In this document: positions 34,566 to 45,142 of the stretch, in pieces
How positions within the stretch are numbered: position 1 is the stretch's first letter
How the letters are laid out: each line of letters starts with the position of its first letter
Source of the DNA: an uncultured Lachnospiraceae bacterium
GTDB lineage: Bacteria; Bacillota; Clostridia; Lachnospirales; Lachnospiraceae
DNA length: 64,000 nt
NCBI GenBank assembly: GCA_947167135.1
Contig: CAMVGV010000005.1
Location: forward strand, 17,453-81,452
Direction: 5' to 3'
Made by a program: the position numbers and the translations under genes
The notes under the pieces: model-generated
What the model was told of the DNA's origin: nothing
Seen by the model: the letters and a program-made list of their open reading frames with translations, nothing else
The model's database searches: none

Positions 34566-36220
34566 TATTATTTGAAAAGATAAAAGATCATAAGAGCAGC
34601 GCCGGTATGGTTTTTCTGATTGGATTTATTACCGGCGCCTTTCTTTTTATCCTGACCTACGGGGTAAATGTTCTTGATGTCACAAATGACGGATGGATAT
34701 TCAGGGTAAGTGATGTAGACCTGCATCAGCATTATATCGGCTGGTGCCACTTCCGCAATTCTCCTTGGTTCTTCCCCTTAGGTCTTATGGATTCCCTGTC
34801 ATACCCGTATAAGATGTCCATACTATGGACCGATTCCATCCCGCTTTTGGCCATTGTTTTCAAGCTGTTCCGGGATTATCTTCCCGAAACCTTCCAGTAC
34901 TTTGGTCTGTACGGTTTTTTTTCCTTTTCTTTGACAGGCGGAACTGCAGCGCTCTTAATATATAAGCTTTGCCGGAATCCCCTTTTTGCGGTCCTTTCTG
35001 TTCCCTTTATTGCAGAGAGCTTCGCTATGCTGCAGCGGATGTTTTATCATACATCACTCACGGCTCACTATCTTATCATCATTCCACTCCTTTTTTTCCT
35101 CGATGATTCCTTCAGGTGGTCTCTGAAAAAAAAGTGCTGTGTCTGGGGAGCATATTTCTTCATTGCAGTGATGCTGCACCCCTACCTCTGGGCAATGGGT
35201 GCGGTGATCGCATTTTTTACATTTATCTATGAGATCATCCATATTAACACCCTTATCCCGGCTTTGATCACAGGGACAGCTTCTGCTTTGCTTACATACC
35301 TGGGACTCTTTATTACCGGTGCATTTTACGGAAATGTGGAAGTTTCCTACAGTCTGGTAGGATACAGTTCAAACCTGAACACCTTCATAAATTCTCTGGA
35401 TATGGGCCGCCTTCTCCGCGGACTCCCGCTGCAAAACCCCAATCAGTATGAAGGCTTTGCCTATCTGGGACTTGGAGGCCTTATTTTACTTCTCTTTTCC
35501 GTTTTTTATTATGCCTTCAACAGAAGGAATGCCGAAAAGCCTGACCACCGCCACCTGATCTTCATTCTCTGTCCCGTATTTTTTCTGATGTCCGTATTTC
35601 CGGATATAACCTTTAATTCCCTTCTGCTTTTCCGGATAAAGATCCCTGCTTCACTGGAGATGATACTCGGCGTATTCCGTTCAAACGGACGCTTTATCTG
35701 GCCCGCCATGATACTTCTGATAGCGGCAGCCGTAACGCTTATTTCGATTACCTCAAAAAGTACGCATATTCCCGCTGTCTTTTTGGTGTTATGCTTAAGT
35801 ATCCAGTTTTTTGATATGAGCACTCTGATAGCCTCAAAGCGTGAAAAATTTATCCCTATAGGAAAACAATGGAACCTTGATCTGGAAAACGAAGCACTGG
35901 CTTCGAAGCTCTCAGACTATGAACATATCGTTATCGTTCCCGATGATATCAGTCTTACGGAAAAGATTGCCTTTTTTGCATATAAATACGGGCTTACTGT
36001 AAACCGCTTTTATTTTGCAAGAAATATCGACAGGGAGATTGAAAAGACCATTAATGACTACCACAGTGAGTGTTCTGCCGGCAACGCTCCCGGAAATGTT
36101 ATCTTTGTTTTTGATGAGCCAAGTATGGCAAGCTGGAAAATAAGCACAGGCCTGCATTTCTATGACCTTACCGGAACCATAGTGGGACTGAAGGATCCCC
36201 TCCCCCTTCCTGAATTATGA
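34562..36220 (+). CDS. DUF6311-type multi-TM membrane protein
   Basis: A 552-residue protein with about eleven TM helices in the first 430 residues and a soluble C-terminal part of about 120 residues. The segments VLDVTNDGWIF, LHQHYIGWCHFRNSPWFFPLG and SLSYPYKMSILWTDSIPL are the pattern I associate with DUF6311, a glycosyltransferase-like membrane family with no known reaction. The start is uncertain: a TTG at 34562 overlaps the purC stop, and the first ATG is at 34607; neither has a convincing ribosome site. It overlaps the next lipoprotein by 4 bp. Confidence 0.72.
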   Translation: MILFEKIKDHKSSAGMVFLIGFITGAFLFILTYGVNVLDVTNDGWIFRVSDVDLHQHYIGWCHFRNSPWFFPLGLMDSLSYPYKMSILWTDSIPLLAIVFKLFRDYLPETFQYFGLYGFFSFSLTGGTAALLIYKLCRNPLFAVLSVPFIAESFAMLQRMFYHTSLTAHYLIIIPLLFFLDDSFRWSLKKKCCVWGAYFFIAVMLHPYLWAMGAVIAFFTFIYEIIHINTLIPALITGTASALLTYLGLFITGAFYGNVEVSYSLVGYSSNLNTFINSLDMGRLLRGLPLQNPNQYEGFAYLGLGGLILLLFSVFYYAFNRRNAEKPDHRHLIFILCPVFFLMSVFPDITFNSLLLFRIKIPASLEMILGVFRSNGRFIWPAMILLIAAAVTLISITSKSTHIPAVFLVLCLSIQFFDMSTLIASKREKFIPIGKQWNLDLENEALASKLSDYEHIVIVPDDISLTEKIAFFAYKYGLTVNRFYFARNIDREIEKTINDYHSECSAGNAPGNVIFVFDEPSMASWKISTGLHFYDLTGTIVGLKDPLPLPEL

Positions 36221-37056
36221 ATAGACCCGGTTTTATGAAAAAATCCATATTGACACTGATTCTTATTCTCTTCCTTCAATCTGCCCTTTCAGGCTGTATG
36301 GAAGCCGGTGCGGAGGACTGGATAGGCTATACCCCGAAGGAGCCTGCAGAGGAGGCCCGTGAAGAGGAACCTGAAACCGTCTCTGAGGAGACCGTCGGTG
36401 AAGTCAGCGGCGGCGATAAGGAGGTGGAAAATGCCCTCCCGACATACTCCCCCGAGGAAGAGCCCGATGAGATTGAGGAAGAGGAGCTTCCCGAGGAAGA
36501 GGAGCCTGTAGCAGAGAACAGTTCTGTCAGTGAGGATACGGCTCCTGTTGTAGATGATGAAAAAAACCATGATGTTACCCGCGGCAGCTGGGACGGTGAT
36601 GAATGGTCAGCCGAAGCCACTATCGGGGAAAACTACGGGATCGAGGTTAGTGTGACTTCTTCCAAGGGTGCTATGAAAAATGAAAAGGTAACGGATTACA
36701 GTCCGGCCTCTGAGAAGAGCGGCGGCGATATCAAGGATGCCCGCTTTAACTACTTTACGAAATATGAAGACGGCGACAGGGAAACTGCCGCCGAGGATAT
36801 CGAAGAATATGAAGATGTGGACAAAATGTCCGATAAGCAGATGAGTGCCCTTATGGCTGTTGCCGACGATATAGGAAAGCTAATCGCCCAGTTTGGTATA
36901 ACGGCATACGACTTCAATCACCCCGCGGAAAATGAAGACACCGAAGTTGTGATGGATCTTTACAGCGAGGATAAATACCAGTTCCTGATGACCCTGTCCT
37001 TCGATGATAATCACATTGAGAAGCTTACAGCCATCGAATTCGCTCTGGAAGAATGA
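36217..37056 (+). CDS. Acidic lipoprotein, paralogue of the protein at 46581
   Basis: A 279-residue lipoprotein with lipobox ALSGC, a 100-residue Glu/Pro-rich linker that probably spans the wall, and a C-terminal globular domain (about 165-279). That domain shares with the lipoprotein at 46581-47231 an ordered set of blocks: D-x3-AR before a Tyr/Thr-rich helix, Y-x-GD, AQF-I--YDF near the middle and a final FSFDD/FSFDE strand. I recognise no known family. The start overlaps the DUF6311 stop by 4 bp; an internal ATG at 36235 is possible. It ends 4 bp from the converging hydratase. Confidence 0.8.
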   Translation: MNRPGFMKKSILTLILILFLQSALSGCMEAGAEDWIGYTPKEPAEEAREEEPETVSEETVGEVSGGDKEVENALPTYSPEEEPDEIEEEELPEEEEPVAENSSVSEDTAPVVDDEKNHDVTRGSWDGDEWSAEATIGENYGIEVSVTSSKGAMKNEKVTDYSPASEKSGGDIKDARFNYFTKYEDGDRETAAEDIEEYEDVDKMSDKQMSALMAVADDIGKLIAQFGITAYDFNHPAENEDTEVVMDLYSEDKYQFLMTLSFDDNHIEKLTAIEFALEE

Positions 37057-37060
37057 ACCC

Positions 37061-39337
37061 CTACACTCTGTTATAGTTTATCAGGCATCCCTTCAGTATT
37101 ATCTGTCTCTCGTCATCCGTAAGTTCTCCCAGTGACAGCTCAAATTCCTTCATGGTGCCATCCTTCACCGTATACGCCTTAATACGGTCCTCTTTTCCGG
37201 AAACAGCCTTTCTGATACCGGGAATAAAAAGGTGATCCAGATTCTTAAAGGGAAGCTCGCCCTTTTCTATCACAAAGGGAAGCATACCCCAGTTAATGAG
37301 GTTACTCCTGTACCTTTTAGTGGCATATTCATTGGCGATATTTGCCCAGCCTCCCAGAACCTTCTGGCAGGATGCCGCCTGTTCCCTTGCGGAGCCGTCT
37401 CCCGGCTTTACCGCAAAGATCGCGGAGCCTATTCCCGTATTATTCCAGTCCGCATCCGGAAAGCTTTTCTTCACCGCATTCATAACCTCCCCGAGATCTC
37501 CCGATGCCTCCAGCATCTTCTCAAGGGCCGATACCCCGTCTTCCCTTGCTTTCTCATATGCGGCCACATCCTTTGCCCTCTGCACATAGGACGGATCCTT
37601 ACGTGAGAGAGTGAATTCGGCAAGCCCCAGAGGATTTGACCTGTATGAAGAGGTCTCTCCTGAAGGTATCAGCTCATCGGTTGTTGTAACGCTGTCGTGG
37701 ATCTCAGATACTATCCTTATTATCAGATTGTCGGTAAGCTCAGGCATTTCCGGCCAGTCCTTGATATTCGGTCCGAGGATAAGCTCAGCGTCACCGTCTT
37801 CCTTACCCTTTGAATCAAATACCCTCTTTTCATAAATCTGCCCGTCAAAGAAGTACTTATATTTTCCGATCTCTATATCAAGCTCCGTAGCAGGTGTAAG
37901 TATCCCCTTATTTGCGGCGGTAGCTGCAATAGAGCGGGCATCCATAAGTGCTACGGATGATATCTGTCCGTTCTGCACCTTTGAGCCCTCCCTGTTCGGA
38001 AAATTCCTTGTAGAATGACGAACAGAAAATGCGTTGTTTGCGGGAGTGTCACCTGCTCCGAAGCAGGGACCGCAGAAGCAGGTCTTTACCACCACACCTG
38101 CATCTATAAAGCTTGAGACCGCGCCGTTCTTGACAAGCTCAGCGTATACAGGCATGGATGCCGGATAAACACTCATAGTGAATTCACTGTTCCCGATATC
38201 CGCTCCCTTCAGAATATCCGCAGCGGCACACAGGTTCTCGAAACCGCCCCCCGCACAGCCTGCGATTATTCCCTGATCAGTCAGGAGCTTTCCGTTCCTT
38301 ATCTTCCTGTGAAGGTCAAAATCCACCCTGTCACCGAGGGAGATCCTTGCTTTTTTCTCCACATCCGTCAGAATATCGGAAAGATTCTGATTCAGCTCCT
38401 CTATGGTATAGGCATTGCTGGGATGGAAGGGCAGGGCTATCATGGGCTCTATCTTTGAAAGATCCACGGTCACCACCTCATCGTAGTAGGCGGTATCCGA
38501 AGGATTCAGTTCCTTATAGTCTTCCGCTCTTCCATGGATAGACAAAAACTCCTCTGTTTTCCCATCCGTCCTCCATATAGAAGAAAGACAGGTGGTCTCT
38601 GTTGTCATCACATCGATGCCGATACGGAAATCGGCGCTTAATGCAGATACCCCGGGACCAACAAATTCCATTACCCTGTTCTTTACGATACCATCGGAAA
38701 AAAGCTTACCGATAAGGGCAAGTGCCACATCCTGGGGTCCTACCCCGTATGAGGGCTCTCCGCTTAGGTAAACCGCCACGATACCGGGATAATCTATATC
38801 ATAGGTCTGGCTTAACAGCTGCTTTACAAGCTCCGGTCCTCCCTCACCCATTGCCATGGTCCCGAGAGCACCGTATCTTGTATGTGAATCGGAGCCCAGT
38901 ATCATCTTTCCGCAACCTGCCAGCATTTCCCTGGCATACTGGTGTATCACCGCCTGATGCGGAGGTACATATACACCGCCGTACTTTCTGGCCGCACTGA
39001 GACCGAAAACGTGGTCATCCTCATTTATTGTGCCTCCCACGGCACAGAGGGAATTATGACAGTTTGTGAGAATATAGGGCAGCGGAAACTTCTTCAGTCC
39101 CGATGCTCTGGCTGTCTGTATAATGCCCACATAGGTAATATCGTGGCTTGTGATACAGTCAAACTTTATCTTCAGCTTCCTGTCATCCCCAGAAGTATTG
39201 TGGGATGAAAGTATTCCGTATGCAATCGTGCCCTTACGGGCTTCTTCCTTTGAAATATTATCCGGTGCCTGGTCGCATATCTCAGTACCCTTCAGAAGAT
39301 ATGCCCCCGAGCCGCGGACCGTCACTGCGTCATTCAT
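37061..39337 (-). CDS. Aconitase-family hydratase
   Basis: A 758-residue 4Fe-4S hydro-lyase. Cluster cysteines are in [11 protein letters not shown] and CFCGPCFG, and [13 protein letters not shown] is the aconitase signature. It contains the swivel domain after residue 540 and the LFIPG segment late in the protein. Members convert citrate/isocitrate-like hydroxy-acids; this branch is called hydratase because its substrate is unsettled, and it is more distant from AcnA and LeuC. No citrate synthase or isocitrate dehydrogenase gene is beside it. The ATG has AAGGAG at long spacing. It follows glgP by 49 bp. Confidence 0.87.
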   Translation of the reverse strand: MNDAVTVRGSGAYLLKGTEICDQAPDNISKEEARKGTIAYGILSSHNTSGDDRKLKIKFDCITSHDITYVGIIQTARASGLKKFPLPYILTNCHNSLCAVGGTINEDDHVFGLSAARKYGGVYVPPHQAVIHQYAREMLAGCGKMILGSDSHTRYGALGTMAMGEGGPELVKQLLSQTYDIDYPGIVAVYLSGEPSYGVGPQDVALALIGKLFSDGIVKNRVMEFVGPGVSALSADFRIGIDVMTTETTCLSSIWRTDGKTEEFLSIHGRAEDYKELNPSDTAYYDEVVTVDLSKIEPMIALPFHPSNAYTIEELNQNLSDILTDVEKKARISLGDRVDFDLHRKIRNGKLLTDQGIIAGCAGGGFENLCAAADILKGADIGNSEFTMSVYPASMPVYAELVKNGAVSSFIDAGVVVKTCFCGPCFGAGDTPANNAFSVRHSTRNFPNREGSKVQNGQISSVALMDARSIAATAANKGILTPATELDIEIGKYKYFFDGQIYEKRVFDSKGKEDGDAELILGPNIKDWPEMPELTDNLIIRIVSEIHDSVTTTDELIPSGETSSYRSNPLGLAEFTLSRKDPSYVQRAKDVAAYEKAREDGVSALEKMLEASGDLGEVMNAVKKSFPDADWNNTGIGSAIFAVKPGDGSAREQAASCQKVLGGWANIANEYATKRYRSNLINWGMLPFVIEKGELPFKNLDHLFIPGIRKAVSGKEDRIKAYTVKDGTMKEFELSLGELTDDERQIILKGCLINYNRV

Positions 39338-39386
39338 ATTTTTGATGCCGCTCCTTCCTGTCTGGACAAACTGCCCTCTTTGACCG

Positions 39387-41861
39387 TTATTTCCTTATTC
39401 TCTTTGAAAGTGTCACCTTATCCAGATGCCAGATCTCATCCACATATTCCCTGATGGTTCTGTCAGACGAGAACTTACCCGTTGATGCCACGTTTATTAT
39501 CGCCTTCTTTGCCCAGAGTGCCTTATCACGGTACTGCTTCTCCACCTCACTCTGAGCCTCGGCGTAAGAGCGGAAATCCTTTAATATGAAGTACATGTCT
39601 GCCTTCGAAGTACTCTGCGTATTAATAAGGGAATTGTAAATATCCCTGAAAAGATCCGGGTTATCCTTTGAATAGAAGCCGTTAATGAGCTGCGTCAGTA
39701 CATCCCTGATCTCCTGATCGGAATTAAAGATTTCCATAGGGTCGTAACCGCCGTTCTTCTCATAGTTCATGACCTCATCCGCGCTCATTCCGAAGATGAA
39801 CATATTTTCACTGCCCATCTCCTCGGCCATTTCCACATTGGCTCCGTCCATGGTTCCGAGAGTCAGGGCTCCGTTCAGCATAAACTTCATACACCCGGTA
39901 CCCGAGGCTTCCTTACTTGCCGTGGAGATCTGTTCGGATACATCCGCTGCCGCAAAAATAAGCTCTGCATTGGAAACCCTGTAGTCCTCAATGAAGACAA
40001 CCTTGATCTTTCCGTCAATCGAAGCGTCATTATTAACCACATTAGCCACGGAGTTTATCAGCTTAATGGTAAGCTTTGCGATCTTGTAGCCCGCTGCGGC
40101 CTTCGCACCGAAGATGAAGGTTCTCGGGAAAAACTCCATATCGGGATGCTGTTTTATCTTGTTGTAGAGGCTCATCACATGAAGGATATTTAAGAGCTGC
40201 CTCTTATACTCATGAAGCCTCTTTACCTGTACGTCGAAAATGGAACGGGGATCCACCTCCACTCCGTTATGCTCCATAATGTATTTGGCCAGGCGCTGCT
40301 TATTCTTGAACTTGATGTTCATAAACTCGTTCTGCGCCTTTTTATCATCGGCATAAACCGCTATACCGTGGATCTTTTTGAGATCCGTTATCCAGTCAGG
40401 TCCCACGTGGTCCGTAACCCATTCCGCAAGAAGAGGATTTCCGTGAAGAAGAAAACGCCTCTGTGTAATGCCGTTTGTCTTATTATTGAACTTCTCCGGC
40501 ATCATTTCATAGAAGTCCTTCAGCTCCCTCTTTTTCAGGATCTCTGAATGGAGACGTGCCACACCGTTAACCGAAAATCCGGCACAAATGGCAAGATAGG
40601 CCATCCTCACCTGACCGTCATAGATAATGGCCATATTCCTTATCTTCTCCTGATCACCGGGATAAGCAGCCTGTATCTGCAGACAGAAGCGGCGGTTGAT
40701 CTCCTCTATTATCTGGTAAACCCTGGGAAGAAGGCGGGAGAACAGCTCTATCGGCCACTTCTCCAGAGCCTCGCTCATAATCGTGTGATTCGTATATGCA
40801 CAGGTATTTGTGGTGACTGCCCAGGCCTCATCCCAAGTAAGGTCATAGTCATCCATAAGTATCCTCATAAGCTCGGGGATCGCCACCGTGGGGTGTGTGT
40901 CATTCAGCTGGAAGACATTCTTTTCCGCAAAACGCTTTATGTCATCATGCTTACGCATGTATTTTGCCACAGCCTCCTGAACCGACGCGGAAATAAAGAA
41001 ATACTGCTGCTTTAAGCGGAGCTCCTTTCCCGCATAGTGATTATCGTTGGGATAGAGTACCTCAACTATATTCTTTGCAAGATTATCCTGCTCCACAGCC
41101 TTTCTGTAGTCGCCCTTATCAAAAGAATCCAGCTGGAAGCACTCCACAGGCTCCGCATCCCAGATACGAAGAGTATTTACTATGCCGTTTCCGTATCCCA
41201 CCACGGGCATATCATAGGGTATTGCATTTACAGACTGATAACCGTCCTGGATAAAGTGGTTGCGTCCGTTACTGTCGGTCTCCACCCTGACATAACCGCC
41301 GAACTTGACCTCTTTCTTATATTCCCTGCGGCGGAGCTCAAAGGGATTCCCGTCTCTCAGCCAGTCATCCGGTATTTCGAGCTGGTATCCGTCCTTTATC
41401 TTCTGCTTGAACATACCGTAACGGTACCTGATCCCGCAGCCGTATGCAGAATATCCGAGGGTGGCAAGGGAATCCAGGAAGCAGGCTGCAAGCCTTCCCA
41501 GACCGCCGTTTCCGAGAGCTGCGTCCGGCTCCTGATCTTCAACCATATTGAGATCCACTCCCAGTTCCTTTAAGGCATCCTTCACTTCCTTATATTCGCA
41601 TAGATTTATCAGGTTGTTTCCGAGGGCCCTTCCCATAAGGAATTCCATAGACAGATAATATACTGTCTTCGGATCCTCCTTCTCATAAGCCTGCTGTGTG
41701 TTCATCCAGTCCTCTATAATGGTATCCTTGATCGCATAGCAGACAGCCTGGAAGATCTCCTGCTTATCCGCTTCCTTCAGGTTCTTCCTGTACAGGGAAC
41801 GGACATTATCCTCTATCTGCTTTTTGAATTTTGCCTTGTCGAATTTTCTGCTATGTACCAT
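39387..41861 (-). CDS. glgP: Glycogen/starch/maltodextrin phosphorylase
   Basis: An 824-residue GT35 enzyme. The PLP lysine is in the segment [20 protein letters not shown], and the N-terminal [17 protein letters not shown] and [14 protein letters not shown] are classic. It releases glucose-1-phosphate from alpha-1,4-glucan ends. The start is set at 41861 (MVHSRKF...), giving usual family length, with AAGGAG 14 bp upstream; in-frame codons further up overlap ileS. Debranching would be by GlgX at 8692. The Cys in GTGC where many enzymes have Asn is common in Clostridia. Confidence 0.95.
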   Translation of the reverse strand: MVHSRKFDKAKFKKQIEDNVRSLYRKNLKEADKQEIFQAVCYAIKDTIIEDWMNTQQAYEKEDPKTVYYLSMEFLMGRALGNNLINLCEYKEVKDALKELGVDLNMVEDQEPDAALGNGGLGRLAACFLDSLATLGYSAYGCGIRYRYGMFKQKIKDGYQLEIPDDWLRDGNPFELRRREYKKEVKFGGYVRVETDSNGRNHFIQDGYQSVNAIPYDMPVVGYGNGIVNTLRIWDAEPVECFQLDSFDKGDYRKAVEQDNLAKNIVEVLYPNDNHYAGKELRLKQQYFFISASVQEAVAKYMRKHDDIKRFAEKNVFQLNDTHPTVAIPELMRILMDDYDLTWDEAWAVTTNTCAYTNHTIMSEALEKWPIELFSRLLPRVYQIIEEINRRFCLQIQAAYPGDQEKIRNMAIIYDGQVRMAYLAICAGFSVNGVARLHSEILKKRELKDFYEMMPEKFNNKTNGITQRRFLLHGNPLLAEWVTDHVGPDWITDLKKIHGIAVYADDKKAQNEFMNIKFKNKQRLAKYIMEHNGVEVDPRSIFDVQVKRLHEYKRQLLNILHVMSLYNKIKQHPDMEFFPRTFIFGAKAAAGYKIAKLTIKLINSVANVVNNDASIDGKIKVVFIEDYRVSNAELIFAAADVSEQISTASKEASGTGCMKFMLNGALTLGTMDGANVEMAEEMGSENMFIFGMSADEVMNYEKNGGYDPMEIFNSDQEIRDVLTQLINGFYSKDNPDLFRDIYNSLINTQSTSKADMYFILKDFRSYAEAQSEVEKQYRDKALWAKKAIINVASTGKFSSDRTIREYVDEIWHLDKVTLSKRIRK

Positions 41862-41928
41862 TTCAGTCTGTAACACTCCTTTCCTAAAAATATGCATATA
41901 GCCCATTACAAGATTCAGTCGCCAAAAA

Positions 41929-44900
41929 TCACAGCTTTTCAACACCGAGAGTGACCTTTTCTCCGTTGATATCCCACTCCTTTGTATAGCCCGAAAGTCC
42001 CGCGAGATCGATAAGATCTGCCATGGTCTCGGTTTTTATGAAGGAAGCGTTTGCATTCATATACTCCTCCAGCTTTTCGCTTCCCGTCATTGAGATCCTT
42101 ATCTTATCCATCACCTCGAAGCCGGCTTCCTTTCTCATTGTCTGGATCTTGCTGATAAGCTCCCTTACGTAGCCTTCCTCCAGCAGTGCCTCCGTGAGAT
42201 TGGTGTCCAGAACTACCGTGACATTATTGTCATTCTGCTCCACAAATCCCTCTTTGTTGCTCATTTCAATGAGAAGATCCTCTTCTGCCAGTGAAACCCC
42301 GGTACCGTCGAAATCAAACTTCAGAGCACCTTCGGCTTTCAGGGTATCCATCGCCTCATTTCCGTCAAGCTCCTTCAATGCTTCCCTTATCTTATTCAGA
42401 ACCTTGCCGTACTTTGGTCCGACGGTCTTTAACTGCGGCTTAAAGGTATAGGTTGTAAAGCTCCTTACATCCTCGGAGAATCCGACCTTCTTTACATTCA
42501 GCTCATCAGCTATTATCTCCTTATAAAAATCCGACATTTCGGGGGCTTTAACGTACATCTGCCCTATTGGCTGACGGTTCTTTATTCCGCTCTCATTCCT
42601 TGCGGCACGCCCGAGAACAACAATATCAAGAACCTCCTCCATATCCTTTTCAAGCTCAGCGTCTATAAGAGACTCATCCGCCACGGGATAATCACATAAG
42701 TGAATGGACTCCGGTGCATTTTTGTCATTTCCGGCAACCAGATTCCGGTAGATCTCTTCCGTCATAAAGGGGATCATTGGAGCAGCTGCCTTACAGATGT
42801 CTACAAGACAGGTGAAAAGCGTCATATATGCATTTATCTTGTCCTGTTCCATTCCCTTTGCCCAGTATCTCTTACGGCAGCGCCTTACATACCAGTTACT
42901 GAGCTCATCCACAAAGGACTGCAGAGCCTTTGCGGCTTCGGGTATCCTGTAATTGCCGAGATTATTATCGGTTTCCCTTATCGTTGACTGCAGGCGTGAC
43001 AGTATCCACCTGTCCATGACACTGAGGCTGTCCCTGTCAAGATTATGATCCTTTGCGTCAAATCCGTCTATATTTGCGTAAAGCACGTAGAAAGCATAGG
43101 TATTCCACAGTGTCCCCATAAACTTTCTCTGACACTCCGTAACCGCCCTGTCGTGGAAGCGGTTTGGAAGCCAGGGAGCACTGTTTATATAGAAGTACCA
43201 TCTGATGGCATCCGCTCCGAAGGTATCCAGTGCCTCAAAGGGATCAACGGCATTACCCTTGGATTTGCTCATCTTGTTTCCGTCCTCGTCCAGAACAAGA
43301 CCCAGTACTATAACATTTTCAAAGCATGGCTTGTTGAAAAGAAGAGTGGATATAGCGTGAAGCGAATAGAACCATCCTCTGGTCTGATCCACCGCCTCGG
43401 ATATAAAAGAAGCGGGGAACTGTGCCTTGAAGATCTCCTCATTCTCAAAGGGATAATGATGCTGGGCAAAGGGCATCGCCCCGCTGTCAAACCAGCAGTC
43501 GATAACCTCCGGCACCCTCCTCATCTCTTTGCCGCACTCCGGACAGCTGCAGACTATCTCATCAATAAAGGGTCTGTGGAGCTCCACGGTACGGGCCTTT
43601 TCATTTCCGGAAAGCTTGTAGAGTTCCTCTCTGGAGCCAATGGACTCCCTGTGACCACACTCCTTACACTCCCAGATATTGAGAGGAGTACCCCAGTACC
43701 TGTTTCTGGAAACTGCCCAGTCCTGTATATTCTTTATCCATTCTCCGAATCTTCCGGAGCCGATGGTTGCGGGGATCCAGTTTATTTTCTCATTATTGGC
43801 TACCAGATCATCCCTCACCTTCGTCATTTCTATAAACCAGGATTCTCTGGCATAGTAGATAAGCGGCGTATCGCAGCGCCAGCAGAAGGGGTAATCATGC
43901 TCAAATTTCGGAGCCGAGAAAAGAAGGCCTCTGGAATCCAGATCCTTCAGGATCTCCGGATCCGCATCCTTTACAAAGAGACCTGCGAAAGGGGTTTCCT
44001 CTGTCATATTCCCCTTATCATCAACGAACTGTACAAGGGGCATATCGTATTTCCGGCCTACCCTGGCGTCATCTTCACCGAAGGCCGGAGCCTGATGTAC
44101 CACTCCTGTTCCGTCTTCCATAGTTACATAGTCATCTACCACAACGTAATGTGCCTTCTTTTTCTGCTTATCCGCAGCTTCACCGGCACACTTGAACAGC
44201 GGTTCATATTCCATGTATTCCATTTCCTTACCGCTGAATTCATCCAGCACCTCATAGGGTGCTGTTGGGGCGTCCTCTCCTCCCAGAACCTTCTCCATGA
44301 GAGCCTTGGCAAGAATATAGGTGTATCCGTCCGCAGTATGAACCTTAACATAGGTTTCCCCGGGGTTCACACAGAGACCTACGTTGCTGGGAAGGGTCCA
44401 GGGTGTGGTGGTCCAGGCAAGGATATACTCATCCTTACCTTTTACCTTGAACCTTGCAATAGCCGATCTTTCCTTTACCGCCTTGTAACCCTGGGCAACC
44501 TCATGACTTGAAAGCGGGGTTCCGCAGCGCGGGCAGTAGGGCACTATTTTGAAGCCCTTATAGAGAAGACCCTTTTTCCAGATCTCGCTCAATGCCCACC
44601 ATTCAGACTCGATATAATCATCCTCATAAGTAACATAGGGATGCTCCATATCCGCCCAGAATCCTACCTGGTCGGAGAATTTCTCCCACATCCCCTTATA
44701 CTTCCATACGGATTCCTTGCATTCCTTTATAAAGGGCTCCAGACCGTACTTTTCTATCTGCTCCTTGCCGTCCAGCCCGAGCTTCTTTTCCACCTCCAGC
44801 TCAACCGGAAGACCATGGGTATCCCAGCCCGCCTTTCTGGGAACATAGGCTCCCTTCATGGTATGGTATCTGGGGATCATATCTTTTATCACACGGGTCA

Positions 44901-45084
44901 GGACATGGCCGATATGGGGCTTCCCGTTTGCGGTAGGCGGTCCGTCGTAAAATGTATAGGTTTCTCCTTCCTTTCTGGAATCCATGGACTTCCTGAAAAT
45001 ATCCTTTTCTTTCCAGAAGCTTACGACTTCCTTTTCCCTGTCCACAAAGTTCAGGTCGGTATTTACTCTACTGTACACAGCCAT
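41929..45084 (-). CDS. ileS: Isoleucyl-tRNA synthetase, eukaryote-like (IleS2) type
   Basis: A 1051-residue class I synthetase with the HIGH motif in GPPTANGKPHIGHVL, KMSKS in DGNKMSKSKGNAVDP, an editing (CP1) domain and PYCPRCGTPLSSHEVAQGY. The overall wording (YPFCWRCDTPLIYYARESWF, ITDRGWFYS-like QTRGWFYSLHA) and length match the eukaryote-like IleRS class. In other bacteria that class is associated with resistance to mupirocin. GAAAGGAG precedes the ATG at 45084. No T-box leader fits in the 58 bp before it. Confidence 0.96.
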   Translation of the reverse strand: MAVYSRVNTDLNFVDREKEVVSFWKEKDIFRKSMDSRKEGETYTFYDGPPTANGKPHIGHVLTRVIKDMIPRYHTMKGAYVPRKAGWDTHGLPVELEVEKKLGLDGKEQIEKYGLEPFIKECKESVWKYKGMWEKFSDQVGFWADMEHPYVTYEDDYIESEWWALSEIWKKGLLYKGFKIVPYCPRCGTPLSSHEVAQGYKAVKERSAIARFKVKGKDEYILAWTTTPWTLPSNVGLCVNPGETYVKVHTADGYTYILAKALMEKVLGGEDAPTAPYEVLDEFSGKEMEYMEYEPLFKCAGEAADKQKKKAHYVVVDDYVTMEDGTGVVHQAPAFGEDDARVGRKYDMPLVQFVDDKGNMTEETPFAGLFVKDADPEILKDLDSRGLLFSAPKFEHDYPFCWRCDTPLIYYARESWFIEMTKVRDDLVANNEKINWIPATIGSGRFGEWIKNIQDWAVSRNRYWGTPLNIWECKECGHRESIGSREELYKLSGNEKARTVELHRPFIDEIVCSCPECGKEMRRVPEVIDCWFDSGAMPFAQHHYPFENEEIFKAQFPASFISEAVDQTRGWFYSLHAISTLLFNKPCFENVIVLGLVLDEDGNKMSKSKGNAVDPFEALDTFGADAIRWYFYINSAPWLPNRFHDRAVTECQRKFMGTLWNTYAFYVLYANIDGFDAKDHNLDRDSLSVMDRWILSRLQSTIRETDNNLGNYRIPEAAKALQSFVDELSNWYVRRCRKRYWAKGMEQDKINAYMTLFTCLVDICKAAAPMIPFMTEEIYRNLVAGNDKNAPESIHLCDYPVADESLIDAELEKDMEEVLDIVVLGRAARNESGIKNRQPIGQMYVKAPEMSDFYKEIIADELNVKKVGFSEDVRSFTTYTFKPQLKTVGPKYGKVLNKIREALKELDGNEAMDTLKAEGALKFDFDGTGVSLAEEDLLIEMSNKEGFVEQNDNNVTVVLDTNLTEALLEEGYVRELISKIQTMRKEAGFEVMDKIRISMTGSEKLEEYMNANASFIKTETMADLIDLAGLSGYTKEWDINGEKVTLGVEKL

Positions 45085-45142
45085 TAATGATAAACTCTCC
45101 TTTCATATCCTGATCATTGCCAGTTGTATCTGTTATGAATTA

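Noticed and set aside
43045..44511. Long plus-strand open frame of 488 codons inside ileS
   Set aside because: It is antisense to a clear synthetase with all motifs, has no ribosome site, and looks like a mirror of codon bias.
45085..45142. T-box upstream of ileS
   Set aside because: Only 58 bp separate ileS from the previous gene and no specifier loop or NNUGGN-type bulge is visible.
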